In this document: in pieces, positions 23,371 through 34,630 of the stretch
Layout: each line of letters begins with the position of its first letter
How positions within the stretch are numbered: the first letter of the stretch is position 1
Source of the DNA: Zingiber officinale
Lineage: Eukaryota; Streptophyta; Magnoliopsida; Zingiberales; Zingiberaceae
Direction of reading: 5' to 3'
Length of the DNA: 64,000 bases
Assembly (NCBI RefSeq): GCF_018446385.1
Contig: NC_055999.1
Span: forward strand, 78,321,859-78,385,858
Notes under the pieces: generated by a model
What the model was told of the DNA's origin: nothing
The model's database searches: none
What the model saw: only the letters and a program-made list of their open reading frames with translations
Translations under genes and position numbers: made by a program

Positions 23371-24564
23371 ATCAGGTCAACTCAAGTTGGGTCAACCAGA
23401 TCAACCTTGACCAAAGGTTGCACCCACAATCCCCCAAGTTCCTATTCTTGTCACACATCAAAATGCAACTTCTCTATTCTTGTCAAACATCAAAATATAT
23501 CTCGAGTCAGGTCAACTCGAGTCGGGTCACCCAGGTCAACCTTGACCTAAGGTTGCACCAACAAATGATTCTTTATTAGTGGGTAATGGTTCATTCCCAT
23601 GTCCCACCCCTTCAATCATCTATTTCTGTATTTGCAGTAATCAAAATTTCCCCTTAATACCAAAACTGGCCTTAACCTAATATTTCTCATCTCCTCTCCT
23701 CTGTTTGTAGTTGCTCTCGAACGAAGCCGACGTCGCTCTCGAACGACGTCGAACGCCGCCACCTCGCCGAATGCCGCCACCTCGCTGAACGCGGCCACCT
23801 CGCCAGGGATTCAAAGATCCCCTTCCTCCCAGAACCCGAACTCCTCCGCCTTCCCCAATAGCGTCGTACCGGTGACCTAGGTATTCCGACACGATCACGA
23901 ACTGCTGCATCTCCTCCCCACGCTCACCACCAGGTACCCCTTCAATGTAATGTCTTTTCCTCTCGATTGTAGGAGATCATCCTCTACTTAAGATAGAGGT
24001 GTTATATTCATCCTCTACTTAAGAAAGAGCCATAGTTTGTATACAGTGATATCAGTTTTATAGCTCAGTGATAGAGTCTCTTCGGATTTCTTATGATCCT
24101 TTGAATAATAATCAACAGGAAAGAAACTCATTTTATAGATAAGTAAAGCGAAATTTTGATAAATATATTTTATTTGTCATTAGCATCTAGGTGAAACGGC
24201 AAATACAATTTTATTTTATTTATCAGTAACTACACAACAACCCTAGTGTTTATAATCCTTTGCCTTCATTTGGTGACTATATTACTTATTCAACTAGACA
24301 TGATTTTTTTTTTGCTATTAAACTTTGTGTCCTTGTTACATATCCTCATTAGTTATGCATTAGTTTCTATTTGTTTCTCTTATATTTCATTGATGTTTTA
24401 TTACTTGTATTGTTGTAGAAAAATATGGTTACACATGTTATACTTATGGTTGTGTTGGTTCTCATATTCTATCAACATTCGTATCAAATATATCGACGTA
24501 CTAAGATTTGCCGAATAAAAAATAAGGAAGAAAAACGAATTAAGCGAATGCAATGTATATTTAA

Positions 24565-25764
24565 TCTTACAAAAGAGAGTGTTGTGCTGCATTTTGTGTT
24601 AGTGAACTCCGTATGGATAAGAGAACCTTTGGGATATTATATGATATGGTAAGAGACATTGGGGGATTAAAAGACACAAGAAATGCATCCGTTGATGAAA
24701 TTGTTGCATTTTTTATCTATATTCTGGCACATCACAAGAAAAACAGAACAATTAGTCTACTTTTTCATCGAAGTCAAGAGACTGTGAGTCGTCACTTCAA
24801 TCTGTGTCTTCATGCAATTTTGAAGCTTCACCACATATTACTCAAAACACCAGAACCTATATCTGAAAACTGTGAAGATGATAGATGGAAACCATTTAAG
24901 GTAATAACATATGATAAGTATTTAGTAACATGGTAGGGTCATTATGTTTTAGTAGTATTTCTTTTTAATTCATTTGATTATTATAGGGTTGCTTAGGTGC
25001 GTTAGACGATACTTTTATTCCAGTGACACCTCCTAAAGAAGAAAAACAACATTATCGCACAATGAAAGGAGGTATAGCGACAAATGTGTTGGGAGTATGT
25101 TCCCCAAATATGCAATTTATATATGTGTTACCTGGATGGGAAGGTTCTGCTCACGATGGTCATGTTCTTCGTGATGCCATTAGTAGGCCTACTGGGCTTA
25201 AAGTTCCTCAAGGTATACATAAAAAAGTTGTGAATTAACCAATTACCTTAATTTTTATTGTAGTCTTACATTTAGTATTGTTTTATTGCCGAAGGTTGTT
25301 CCTATTTGGTGGATGCTGGTTATTATAATTTTTTTGGATTTCTTGCGTCTTATCGTGGACATAGGTATCATCTTAATGAGCTTGATGGTCATCGGCCCGA
25401 GACTCCGAAAGAATATTTTAATATGAAGTACTCTAGAGCAAGAAATGTAATCGAGAGGTGTTTTGGTTTGTTGAAGGGCCGTTGGAAAATTCTAGCATCC
25501 CCTTCTTTTTTCCCAATACAAACCCAAGTCCATATTATTATTTCCTGTTGTCTATTTCATAATTTGATTCGCAAATTTATGAGTACATATCCTCAGGAAT
25601 CTATACAGGATGATGAAGAAAGCGAAGATGAGGAAAGTGATGATGATGATGAAGTGGAATACATACAAACAATTGCCCCAACTGACCAGTGGAATACGTT
25701 CAGGAATAATATGACAATTGAAATGTTTAATAATTGGAGAAATGTTGTTTTTAATATGAGTTGA
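24565..25764 (+). CDS. Harbinger (HARBI1-like) DDE transposase, three visible exons
   Basis: Exons at about 24565-24900, 24987-25212 and 25295-25764 join with GT-AG introns (24901-24986 and 25213-25294) into one frame of about 345 residues. The frame begins just after a stop at 24562-24564; the first ATG in it is 24613 ([10 protein letters not shown]). Signature segments: [20 protein letters not shown] with the first Asp (Gly is usual after it); [16 protein letters not shown] with the second Asp; the LVDAGY and YHLNE segments; and [15 protein letters not shown] with the catalytic Glu. The DDE triad is therefore present. An acidic tail (residues [15 protein letters not shown]) follows. Another open frame at 24425-24652 hints that a 5' part is frameshifted or spliced. 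Family length is usually 350-420. Confidence 0.82.
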
Positions 25765-25994
25765 CTATTGCATATGTTTGTGCTTTTGTTGTATTTTGAT
25801 TAGAACATTTTCAATGTGATGTAGGATTTTGTATAACTCTGCTATCTGCCTTATATACCGCCTAACTGTTTCAACATTATTTGATATTTATGTTTTTGAG
25901 TTGTTATATAATGTGTATAATTATATTATTATGATTTTGGAATTTGTATTTATTGAACGATAGTATAATGAAAAGCAGTGCAGTGGATGCCCAT

Positions 25995-27448
25995 AACTAA
26001 GAGACAAATGATGTGGAATATGGAAGAGACAAGAATAAGCGGTTTTGGATAGAGGAGGAAAGTTGGGTCTTAATTATATGTTTACAAGATATGACCATAG
26101 ATTCTCTTTGGAAAACAGAGGGTGGTTTTAAGAATAATTACATGAACGAAATAAAAAGATTGATAGTGTAAAAGTTACCCCAGTTGATAATCGAAGTGAA
26201 GCACATTGACTCTAGGATCAAGTTCTTGAAGGGAAGGTACCATGCTATTAATGAAATGTGCAAGCAGAGTGGATGTTCTTGGAATGATGTTGAAAAAAAA
26301 ATTGCATGTGAATTTATATGGTATACCGAATGAATTAAGGTATGTTAATTCATGAGTTTTATTTTGCAATTTTATAATATTGTATGTTGTACTTTTTTTT
26401 CAAACTCCGCTCTGGCTACTGTTTCTTTTTATTTATAGTTGCAGGGGAACTTTGTTTGATTTGCACCATGTTTACTAGAGCTTAAATGTCGTATTTATCC
26501 TAGAGTAGAATACCATTGCAGATTCAGACACAGTATTGTTACTGCCTAGCCGTCTATATTCTAGCTGGTTTGTCCTAAGTTCATGACACAGTACACATGA
26601 AATTCTAACTAGCAGCATCCACAAAGATAAGTCTATTTAAGTACATCAACGTAGACAAAATAGATCAGTTCTTGTGTGCTACTAAATAGAGGCTCAATTT
26701 GATTGCATAAGCATGTGTGCTATCAGACAACCAAACAACACTACAGAAACATAGTTCTGCATAAGCCAAACAAAATAGATCAGTTCTTGAACCCTTCATG
26801 AATCTGTAATTAAAAGGCTATGTTGTTATTTTATGTAAAATCTAATTGCAATGTTGGCTTTGTATTTTTTTTTTTTACAGATTCATAAAGATGCTAAGGG
26901 CTTGTATAATGTCTCATTCCCTTACTTTACGGATTTGGATATTGTGTATAACAAGAATCTAGCGATGGGGGATATGGCTGAAGATTCACTTGCTGCTGAG
27001 CAGAATTTAGGAGATGTTACTTTGACTATGACAGACGAGAGTGATTCTAACACTGAAATTGAATTTTTATCTACCATGGAGTCACTGCCATCTAATTCTT
27101 CCAGTTCACGTGCTGCCAAAAAAAAAATGCCCTCATCAAGTTCATAAAGCTTCAAAGAAGACCAAGTTTGCACCTGTGAAGAATGTTGAAACTGAGTACA
27201 AGGAATTTAATGATGAAATTCGAGATTTTATGAAGAGTCTTGATGGTCACCTTGGCACAATGTCAACTTGGATGCAAGGTACAACCTCAAGAATGCCTAA
27301 AGTTCTTGAACTACTGGAAAAGCATGGGTTCAGTGGTCTAGATAAGTACAAGGCTTCTAAAGCAATTTGTCAAGATCCTTTGAATGTTGACTTGTTATTT
27401 AGTTTAGATTCCACTGAAGTGAGAGAATATGTGCTCACTTTAATATAA
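25995..27448 (+). pseudogene. Harbinger Myb/SANT-like partner gene, disrupted
   Basis: Exon 1 (about 26000-26341) reads FWIEEESWVLIICLQDM, then GGFKNNYMNEIKR, then HIDSRIKFLKGRYHAINEM, the trihelix-like domain of Harbinger accessory proteins. It contains a TAA after MNEIKRLIV and a TGA where WIK is expected. An intron ends at TTTTTTTACAG (26880). Exon 2 continues IHKDAKGLYNVSFPYF, then an acidic linker, then a run of A (about 27118-27127) where the frame shifts, then a helical C-terminus ending at 27448. In active elements this protein binds the termini and helps import the transposase. Here it cannot be made full length. Confidence 0.75.
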
Positions 27449-28521
27449 CTAAAGTCTATTAAGATCCTAATTTTGGCATTGTTATCCTCAACTATTGAGG
27501 TTAATGTTTCATGAGTAGGTTTATATTTTGCTTAAGTCTCATAGTTGGTTTTGCATTAAGACATTTCATTTTGTATTAAACAAGTAGATGATGTTTAAAA
27601 TGGTTATAGGCAGTGTTATTACTGATGTTGTTTTTGGTGATATTTTGAATATGTTACTTGATGTGTTGAATTTATTTCATTTTAAAAATAAAGAAAATAA
27701 ATTTTATTTCTCTATGAAAAAATAGGTCCAATCTTGTGCATATGTAACACGTGCTTGTGCATCCACTGTTGGATCCAAATGCTCATGGTTTGCCACCTAC
27801 ACTTGCATACTGCATGAGGAAGGAGTCAAGGGAGGTGAAGAAGATGCTAACAAGTTCATTACTTGGTTTTGTTTCTTGAGATATCTGAAAATATGCTAAT
27901 CCATCCCTTGATTTTGTGTTGGTGTTAAAGATTGCTAAAGCATAGAACTGCATTTTTTTTTTCATATTCTCGCATGACAAGTTCATTACCTCTTCAAACA
28001 ACTATTCATGTAATTGGCATTACTACTTGGAGCTGAGTTGTGTGAATAGACGACTCCCACACCTACACTTTGGGGAGAAAATATCCATAATTATTAGGAT
28101 CCGGATAGTTCTATTAAAAAGTTACTCTCTTACAAAAAAAAAAAAAATCTTTAAAAGTTTACATTTTAAAATTAAGTGTTTCTATTTCAAATTAAAATGA
28201 ACCAAATTAAAATACATAAATAATTAAAATAAAAAAAAATTAAAATATCTTTTGTAATAATTTTAACATATATGCTATTTTAAAAAATAGAGATATTATT
28301 TTTTTAATAATTTTTAATGCATTAATTAATAAGGATAAAATTAAAAATTTATTTGATTTCGATTATTAATGTTGATTGAAACAAACAATATTAATTATAA
28401 TCATATCCATTCCGGATTTTGAACTAAACACTAATAATACAATCCTGTTTTCCATTCCTATTGACTCTATAATCAAAGTCATTACCATTCCGACTGATAA
28501 ATTTGAACCAAACACCCCCTA

Positions 28522-29384
28522 GATTGTTTGAAATCATCGGAATCACATACAACCATAAAAATTTATACAATCTAACAATTCTATACATTTTTTTATTGGA
28601 ACGATTTTGTTGGCCTTTTTTTTAGCCTTTTTAAGATCCAATCCTACCTCGATATCCTGGCCAATCCAATCCCTACCAATTCTGACCCCAAATTTAACAA
28701 AGTATAGTGCTCCTTAAATGAATAAAAAAACAAATAAAAATAAGAGTTCCTCTTAATAAGTCAAAATTTGTTTTTTTAGAATTATTATATATTAATATTT
28801 CTTTACACATCCTACCACATAAAATTTCAAAACCTTTCATATTCTTCCCCAAAAAAAAAAGCACACGCACAAGATTAAATGGAAACAATTTCAGTCTTAT
28901 TTTTGCGCATCTGCCCTACCATCTTTTTTCTTTCTAGCAGTTTCCCTCTTTCATAGGTTATCTATGCTTCTTATGCAAATGTTGCCGTTATGTAGTAAAA
29001 TAAAGCAATATTATGTTTACAAAAAACATGTAATAACTCTGATTTATCCCATTAAGAATCACGCGTCTACATTTCGAGCAATACGTTGTGCCGTGTGATC
29101 AGGCTTTCTTCACTGGATGGAAAGCATGTCAAACAAAAGTAACATACACAAATGAGGCGAGGTCAAAACTGCAACGAAACCTTTTAAGAATTTCAGACTG
29201 CTGAAGGGGCACAACATGGTGATGGTGAGGCAACTGCGAGCATCGACTTCCATTACTGTCGTCAGAAGTTAGACAATGCACAGCGGCGCATTTAGATACC
29301 GTCAACGTACAGCATACCAAAATACCAATTACTAACTAAGAGTAAAATATACAAAAGTTGAGAAGCATAGCTGCAGGGATGTCG
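28522..29384. other. Intergenic between Harbinger and the ZDP gene
   Basis: Starts with the rest of the 220-bp repeat copy (to about 28590), then AT-rich sequence. The last part is probably 3' untranslated region of the minus-strand ZDP gene. I see no other gene. Confidence 0.4.
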
Positions 29385-32300
29385 CTATGCATGAAAGAAT
29401 TCCTCGGGAACATGAAACTTCAACCCGACAGCCTGTAATGACATTAGACAATTATCTATGGCTTAAAATTTAAAATTTGAACCGAAATGACTAGTTTGAT
29501 ATGTCACTTGCGATCGAGAAACTTTGCTAATGCAAATATCATTGAAGTTATATGTTATGAAATTGAATGATTTTTCCTGAATAAATTGCAGGGGTCAGAG
29601 ATGATGTAAGGGGAAATGTGTAGATATTTTGTGAGCTCAATGTAAGAAACTTCAGCTGTTTTTAAATTACTCAACAGAAGCATTAGTTATGAAACAGCAC
29701 AGGACATTCAAGTTTGTTCCGTTATCCATACTATTTTTTTTCAAACAAATTAGATTTGAATAATGTAAAGTGATGAAACTGAGGTACCTTGGCAAATTGT
29801 ATATCTGCATCACTGTGATCATTAGTTCTCCCTGCTGCATCACCAACATAAAAGGATCTGCAACAAAGCCAATGGCTTGAATTAGTAATTCTGGTTTAAA
29901 TACTTGACAAACGAATAAGAGTTCCATGTCAAGTATAACTGGTCCATGTCAACTTCAATTCCAGAATTCAAGTATTTCTCCATCAATGTCCACATTCCGG
30001 GCTGTGGTTTTCTAAACAGATCATCAGGTGTCTGATCCTTGCTCTTCCCTAGTCCACAAGCAATAAATACCTGCAAAACATATATTAACAACATAATAAA
30101 GTGCTCATCGAAAAACATATGCTCAAATTTCAGATGAAAGCAAATGCCGTTCAATTGATCTTAAAGTCCAGATGAAAAGTTTTGATATTAAAAATTCACA
30201 AATAATCAACTGTGTCAGGACAAAAAAATAATGAATGATGATGATACCACACCTGAACTGGAACATTTACACACTTTATGAAGTTTTCAAGTCGTCCTAT
30301 TTTGGAATCAACTGCTTGTTGTTGTTTGTTCTTCCAACGTTCAATGTTTGATTCATTGGTAAAAATAACCTGAAGTAAACGATATTAGTGCTTGGTTAAA
30401 CTGTTATGATTCAACAGAAAGATGAGACAGAAGGCAACAACTCAATATGAAAAATTCACACATTTTTGGTAGTATTATGGATGATTATTGATTTTCATTA
30501 TTATTGTTCACAACTAAATTTGTCAAGTATAAAATATAAAAGAAAGAATATCAATGGCAAACCAGCTTGTAGCCTTCCTTGTATAGCCCTTGCAGTTTCT
30601 CTGGAATTGATGGATACATGAGAGACCAAGCATCAGGACCAACTCTGTAACAAATCCAAACGAAGTAGAGCATTGAGTAATATAGGTCCCAAAAAAATTG
30701 ATTCTGGTATCTATATACTGACTATAAGATTCCTAATGTTACTGAGGATTCATGAATTGCAAAAATATGACAATGGCCAGGAGTTGTAGTCCCGAATGAA
30801 AAAGGAGGCAGTTATGTCAAGCAATAGTCTTCATACCTTCTCACTGATGTATTCGCAAGGCAACCGTCAAAATCAAATGCAGCAATCTTTTGTGAATCAT
30901 AAAGCCCATCCTCCTAAAAATGCAATAATTTATCATGACTCTGCCCTCTTGCCTACCATCTTTAGATTCAATTTTCATGATCAATAGAAAAATACCTTCT
31001 CGCGGAAAATAACAGTCCTGAAGGCTTTCCATTTTAATGGAAGGGTAGCATTCTGGATCAAAAAATTTAAAAAAAAAAATCAAATTGGTTCAAACTAACA
31101 ATTTTTTTTTAAAAAAAAATATAATCAAGAAAAAAATTGCAAATTTTTACATGCCTTCGGGCAGAGGTAAATGAAAAACATACTGACAGAAAATAGTAAA
31201 GAAAGAAAACCACCTTGTACTTATCTTTGGTATCAGAAATATCAAACTCTATCATCTGGCAATTGTTTTTGTCATTGGCAGACAACTGAGATACACCATG
31301 AAAAAGAACAGTACCATGTCAAAATGTTGCAAAGCATACGAGGGAAGCATGAAGGATATGTTCTTCAGGAAGTTCACATATTAATAACGAATATTCAGGT
31401 GATAATAAAGAGTTTCAAAACTCCTAGAATTTATGAAGAGAGTTAAAAAGCATGGGTCACACTGGTTTTGTTTACTAAAAAAGATTCATCCCGTGTATTC
31501 TTATCGTATTCACACAGAATTAAATAGTTTGGGGGAAATTTCAGAAGATCAAAATCAACATCAAATTGGTCACCATTTTGAATATAGTTTCTTGGATTTC
31601 CATAGCTAAAAATGGCATTTTCATTCAATTTTGGAATGACAATTTTAAAACGAGTGAATCTAAAAAATTCTATAAAAATTCAAATGAATGCCAATCAAAG
31701 ATGAAAAAAATACCAGGAATCAAAATAAATCAACAATCATATTTGATTTAAGTTAGACTTGAAGCCATACTTAGACGTTAAATAGTTTTTAAGAAATTAT
31801 GTAATGATTCTTAATTATTTGAAATCAAAGCTATTCACTAAACTTGTGAAAGATAATGGTAAGTTTAATAGATTTTTTTATCTAATACCTTATGTAAAAA
31901 ATCAAATGGTTTTCTAGTTACTTTAGATTAAAATAAGACATGTAAAAATAGATTTCCTTTTTATGACAAGCAAAAGAGAAGTGCCCACTTGATGATTAAG
32001 AAAAATAGTGCAATCAGAATTATGGCTATTTTTATAGAAGATGACATGTTGATGTATGTGAACTACGTTATAATCCTAGGATTCAAGAAAGTGGCAGAAA
32101 GAGAATTAGATGAGGAAGAGAGATTATAGAGAGAGAAAGAGGGAAAATGTTTTGATTAAACTTGCATTTTAACTTCATTCATGTAAATATTACAATTATA
32201 TAGACACTGTTATGAACTTATTTTAACTCCTAATATTGACTACAAATTATTTATTTAGGCATTCTAATAAAAATAAAATGATTGTGGAACAAATAATTTT

Positions 32301-33919
32301 AAAATTGATCCATGCTAGACCAATTCTCGATTAAAACTAAATAACAATTAAAAACATAATCATTTGTTGACATGGTAATCCCTGATGATGTTACAAGTAG
32401 GCACAAAACATATCAAAATTCACAATTGTGCTCGAGCATGAACTTGGACTCTTGGAGAGCCCTAGAGGTTATGGAGGTGAAGATTGAAGTCCTAAGGTTG
32501 TAACTTTTCGTTTGCTTTCTAGTATGGCTCCTTACAGTGCCTATGAAAGGATCTAGTTTTATGCAGTAACAATGTCCAGAAAATTATGATTATGGACTGA
32601 TACAAGTATGATCATTAGATTATATGAAAACTCAAGAATCACAAAGAGGCTTCAAGAAAAAAAAAAGTAAACTAGAAGGAAACCAAATTTTTACACAATA
32701 GGGCAAATAAGTCAAATCTCTACAAGTTTAATGCAGCATCCTTCTGAAGCAAATGTTCTGTTTATCAAGTAGCAGCATTTGATATGAATGATCCACCATG
32801 ATAACCTAGCTCACAAAAAAAAAGGAAGAAAAACATCTTCACCTTTTCCTCCTCTGGCTTCCTATCTTCATTCCCAGTTTTATCCGTAAGAGAGACCTTT
32901 AAAGGGGGGAAAAAAGTTAAGCTCAACAGAACCAAACTATCCTGAAGAAATTATTTTCTTTTGACCTTTTGTTTCTTTGAACTCTTTGCTTCCTTCTTCG
33001 CAGATGATTCAACACCTCTTTTATGTACCTAGTAGCACATTGACAAGCAAGATGAAGCTAAGCAAGCAACATTTCTCCAGTAGTACGATTAGTTTGTAAA
33101 GCAGCTGATCCTAAGCATGTGCTAGTATTATAGGGTCATTAGGATGTTAATAAAGGAAATACTTGACATGTTTACCAAACTCAACTACAACAATAATGCA
33201 TAACCATTTTCTACTTTGAAATACTGTTTGTGACAATATCAGTTCAAGGATCTGCGGGATTTGATTTGCAAATTATACCATTTTTTGGCATGTGCAAGGC
33301 TCATCAATCTACAAGCATACTCAGACAGTATGCAAAAATGGTCATATTTTACAATTTATGGGGGTTAATGTTAAGAATAAGTCACCCATATAGTCAATAT
33401 GCCAGTGCTTGGGAAAATTTGCATACTTGTAAGACAAACTACGGATACCAAACAAGCAAATAATAATCAGTGCTCATCAGAAACATGGACTAAAGAGATA
33501 AACCAGCAATGCCCAAACAGAAGCAGAAAACCACCTCTTCGGAGTTATGGTCGAGTGCGGCAGAAGCCTCTAGTTCTCTCAAAGCATCCTTGTCTTGGTC
33601 CTGAATCATCAACACAATCGAAACATAAGACGGGACGATAAAAAAAAAGAAAACGGCCGAACCCTCGCTACCCGCATTGCCTCGTCCATCGCGGCCTAAC
33701 CTTGAGAGAAGAGAACCCGACGATCTCGTCGGCGGCGGGGAGGGAGCGGGACGCGTCCGGGAAGCAGTCGACGTGGAACCACTTGACGAGATCGAACCCA
33801 CGAGGGTCTTTCGAGGAGGACCCCAGCCGCAGCGCCCCGACCGAGATCGCCTTGCTGCATCCCTTGCAGGTGGACCGGCCAGACTTGGCGTACTCCGCCA
33901 CCACTTTCGGCGACGCCAT
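29385..33919 (-). CDS. ZDP: Polynucleotide 3'-phosphatase, PARP-finger type (ZDP-like), 12 exons
   Basis: Exons (minus): 33919-33701, 33600-33535, 33028-32966, 32896-32843, 31285-31214, 31052-30996, 30913-30837, 30644-30563, 30369-30253, 30070-29940, 29857-29788, 29432-29385. All junctions are GT-AG and join to a 351-residue frame. Residues 1-73 hold one PARP-type zinc finger (Cys18, Cys21, His49, Cys52). A Lys-rich linker (about 96-134) could act as a nuclear signal. The HAD phosphatase follows: FDFDGCLA with the Asp nucleophile, VIFTNES, the KPQPGMW Lys, and YVGDAAGR with the acidic metal ligands. The enzyme removes 3'-phosphates at strand breaks, as in base-excision repair and ROS1-type DNA demethylation. 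From memory, Arabidopsis ZDP has three fingers; this protein has one. An alternative in-frame Met lies at 34015. The gene is head to head with the diflavin reductase gene. Confidence 0.9.
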
Positions 33920-34630
33920 CGGCGATCGAGATACGAGGCGGGAGGCGGTGGAGACGGGAATGAAGAGGAGGAGATGGTGGCAGCGAAGGGACGAGAGAGT
34001 GTAGGAGAGGAGCATGCGCGTACGAGTACTGGAGGGGGATAACTAGGGTTTTTTATCCGCCATAATCTTGCGGTGGAAGAAACCGCCATGGATTGGGTAG
34101 TCTTGCGGTTGATGAAAGAGCGTGGATGGGTTTTCGGTTTTCCAAAAAGTACTAGAAAGTTCTCGAAACTTCTGTTAATTCCACGGTCCGGTTCGACCGT
34201 CTATTCGGAGGAGGAGGAGGAGGAGGAGGAGGAGGCGGAGGATGACGGGCCCGATTGGAAGAATGGCATCATTTGAGCCCAATAATGATCAAACCGGCCC
34301 AAGTCGCTCCTTCTCTGGACGGCTGGACAGCGCTCAAGTCTATTTTTTGTTCGTCGCCCTCTCCTTCTCAGTGGCCTTCCCTCATTTCGCTCCGGCGGCT
34401 ACGAGGGGCGACGACTCCACGTCTGCGACGAATTCGGTGACGTAGAGGGGTGCTGCAGCGGTCGGGTGTTGCTAGCATCAGCCTCGAAGGACTTCACGAG
34501 CACAGCGACCGACGGTTTCTAGCGGGGCACCGGCGGTGAGAAGCTGCGGTATCCACCACCGGAAACCTTGCTCGGTGGAAGTAGGATCCACTCCGGTATT
34601 GTAATTGCTACCTTTTACCTTGCCAAAAGA
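33920..34630. promoter_or_regulatory. Shared promoter region of ZDP and the diflavin reductase gene
   Basis: Only about 0.7 kb separates the two divergent start codons. It is GC-rich. It contains a telo-box (AAACCCTA on the minus strand, 34044-34051) next to the ZDP side, a GAG trinucleotide run (34206-34236), and a GGCCCA word near 34308. These words are frequent in promoters of housekeeping and DNA-metabolism genes. No TATA box is evident on either side. Confidence 0.55.
34206..34236 (+). repeat. (GAG)n microsatellite
   Basis: About ten GAG/GGA triplets in the presumed leader or promoter between the divergent genes. It is likely to be polymorphic in length. Confidence 0.85.

Larger units (their letters stand above)
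21837..23563. mobile_element. Solo LTR, 1727 bp, with 5-bp target duplication AATGA
   Basis: Begins TGTTAGGACCTTCGG and ends GGTTGCACCAACA. It is flanked by AATGA at 21832-21836 and 23564-23568. There is no internal domain and no second LTR, so it looks like the product of LTR-LTR recombination. It lies inside the Harbinger left arm, whose sequence resumes directly after it, and is therefore younger. Most of its length is made of three tandem repeat families. The opening resembles the LTR end at 59792 (GGCTAGAGGGGGTGAATAGC). Confidence 0.75.
21741..28518 (+). mobile_element. PIF/Harbinger transposon with both genes, 3-bp target CTA
   Basis: The left terminus GGGGTGTTTAATTT and right terminus (reverse complement GGGGTGTTTGGTTC) are inverted repeats of the family typical of plant Harbinger elements. 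CTA stands outside each end (21738-21740 and 28519-28521). Inside are a DDE transposase gene at about 24565-25764 and a Myb/SANT-like gene at about 25995-27448, both on the plus strand. A solo LTR (21837-23563) is inserted near the left end. The Myb gene has stops and a frameshift, so this copy is probably not autonomous now. Confidence 0.82.

Noticed and set aside
23110-23579. Repetitive open frames on both strands
   Set aside because: These are products of the 28-bp and 40-bp tandem repeats with no start context or domain.
33490-34089. 199-codon minus-strand frame overlapping the ZDP first exon
   Set aside because: It reads the PARP-finger exon in the wrong frame and through the first intron; the 33919 frame has the conserved finger.
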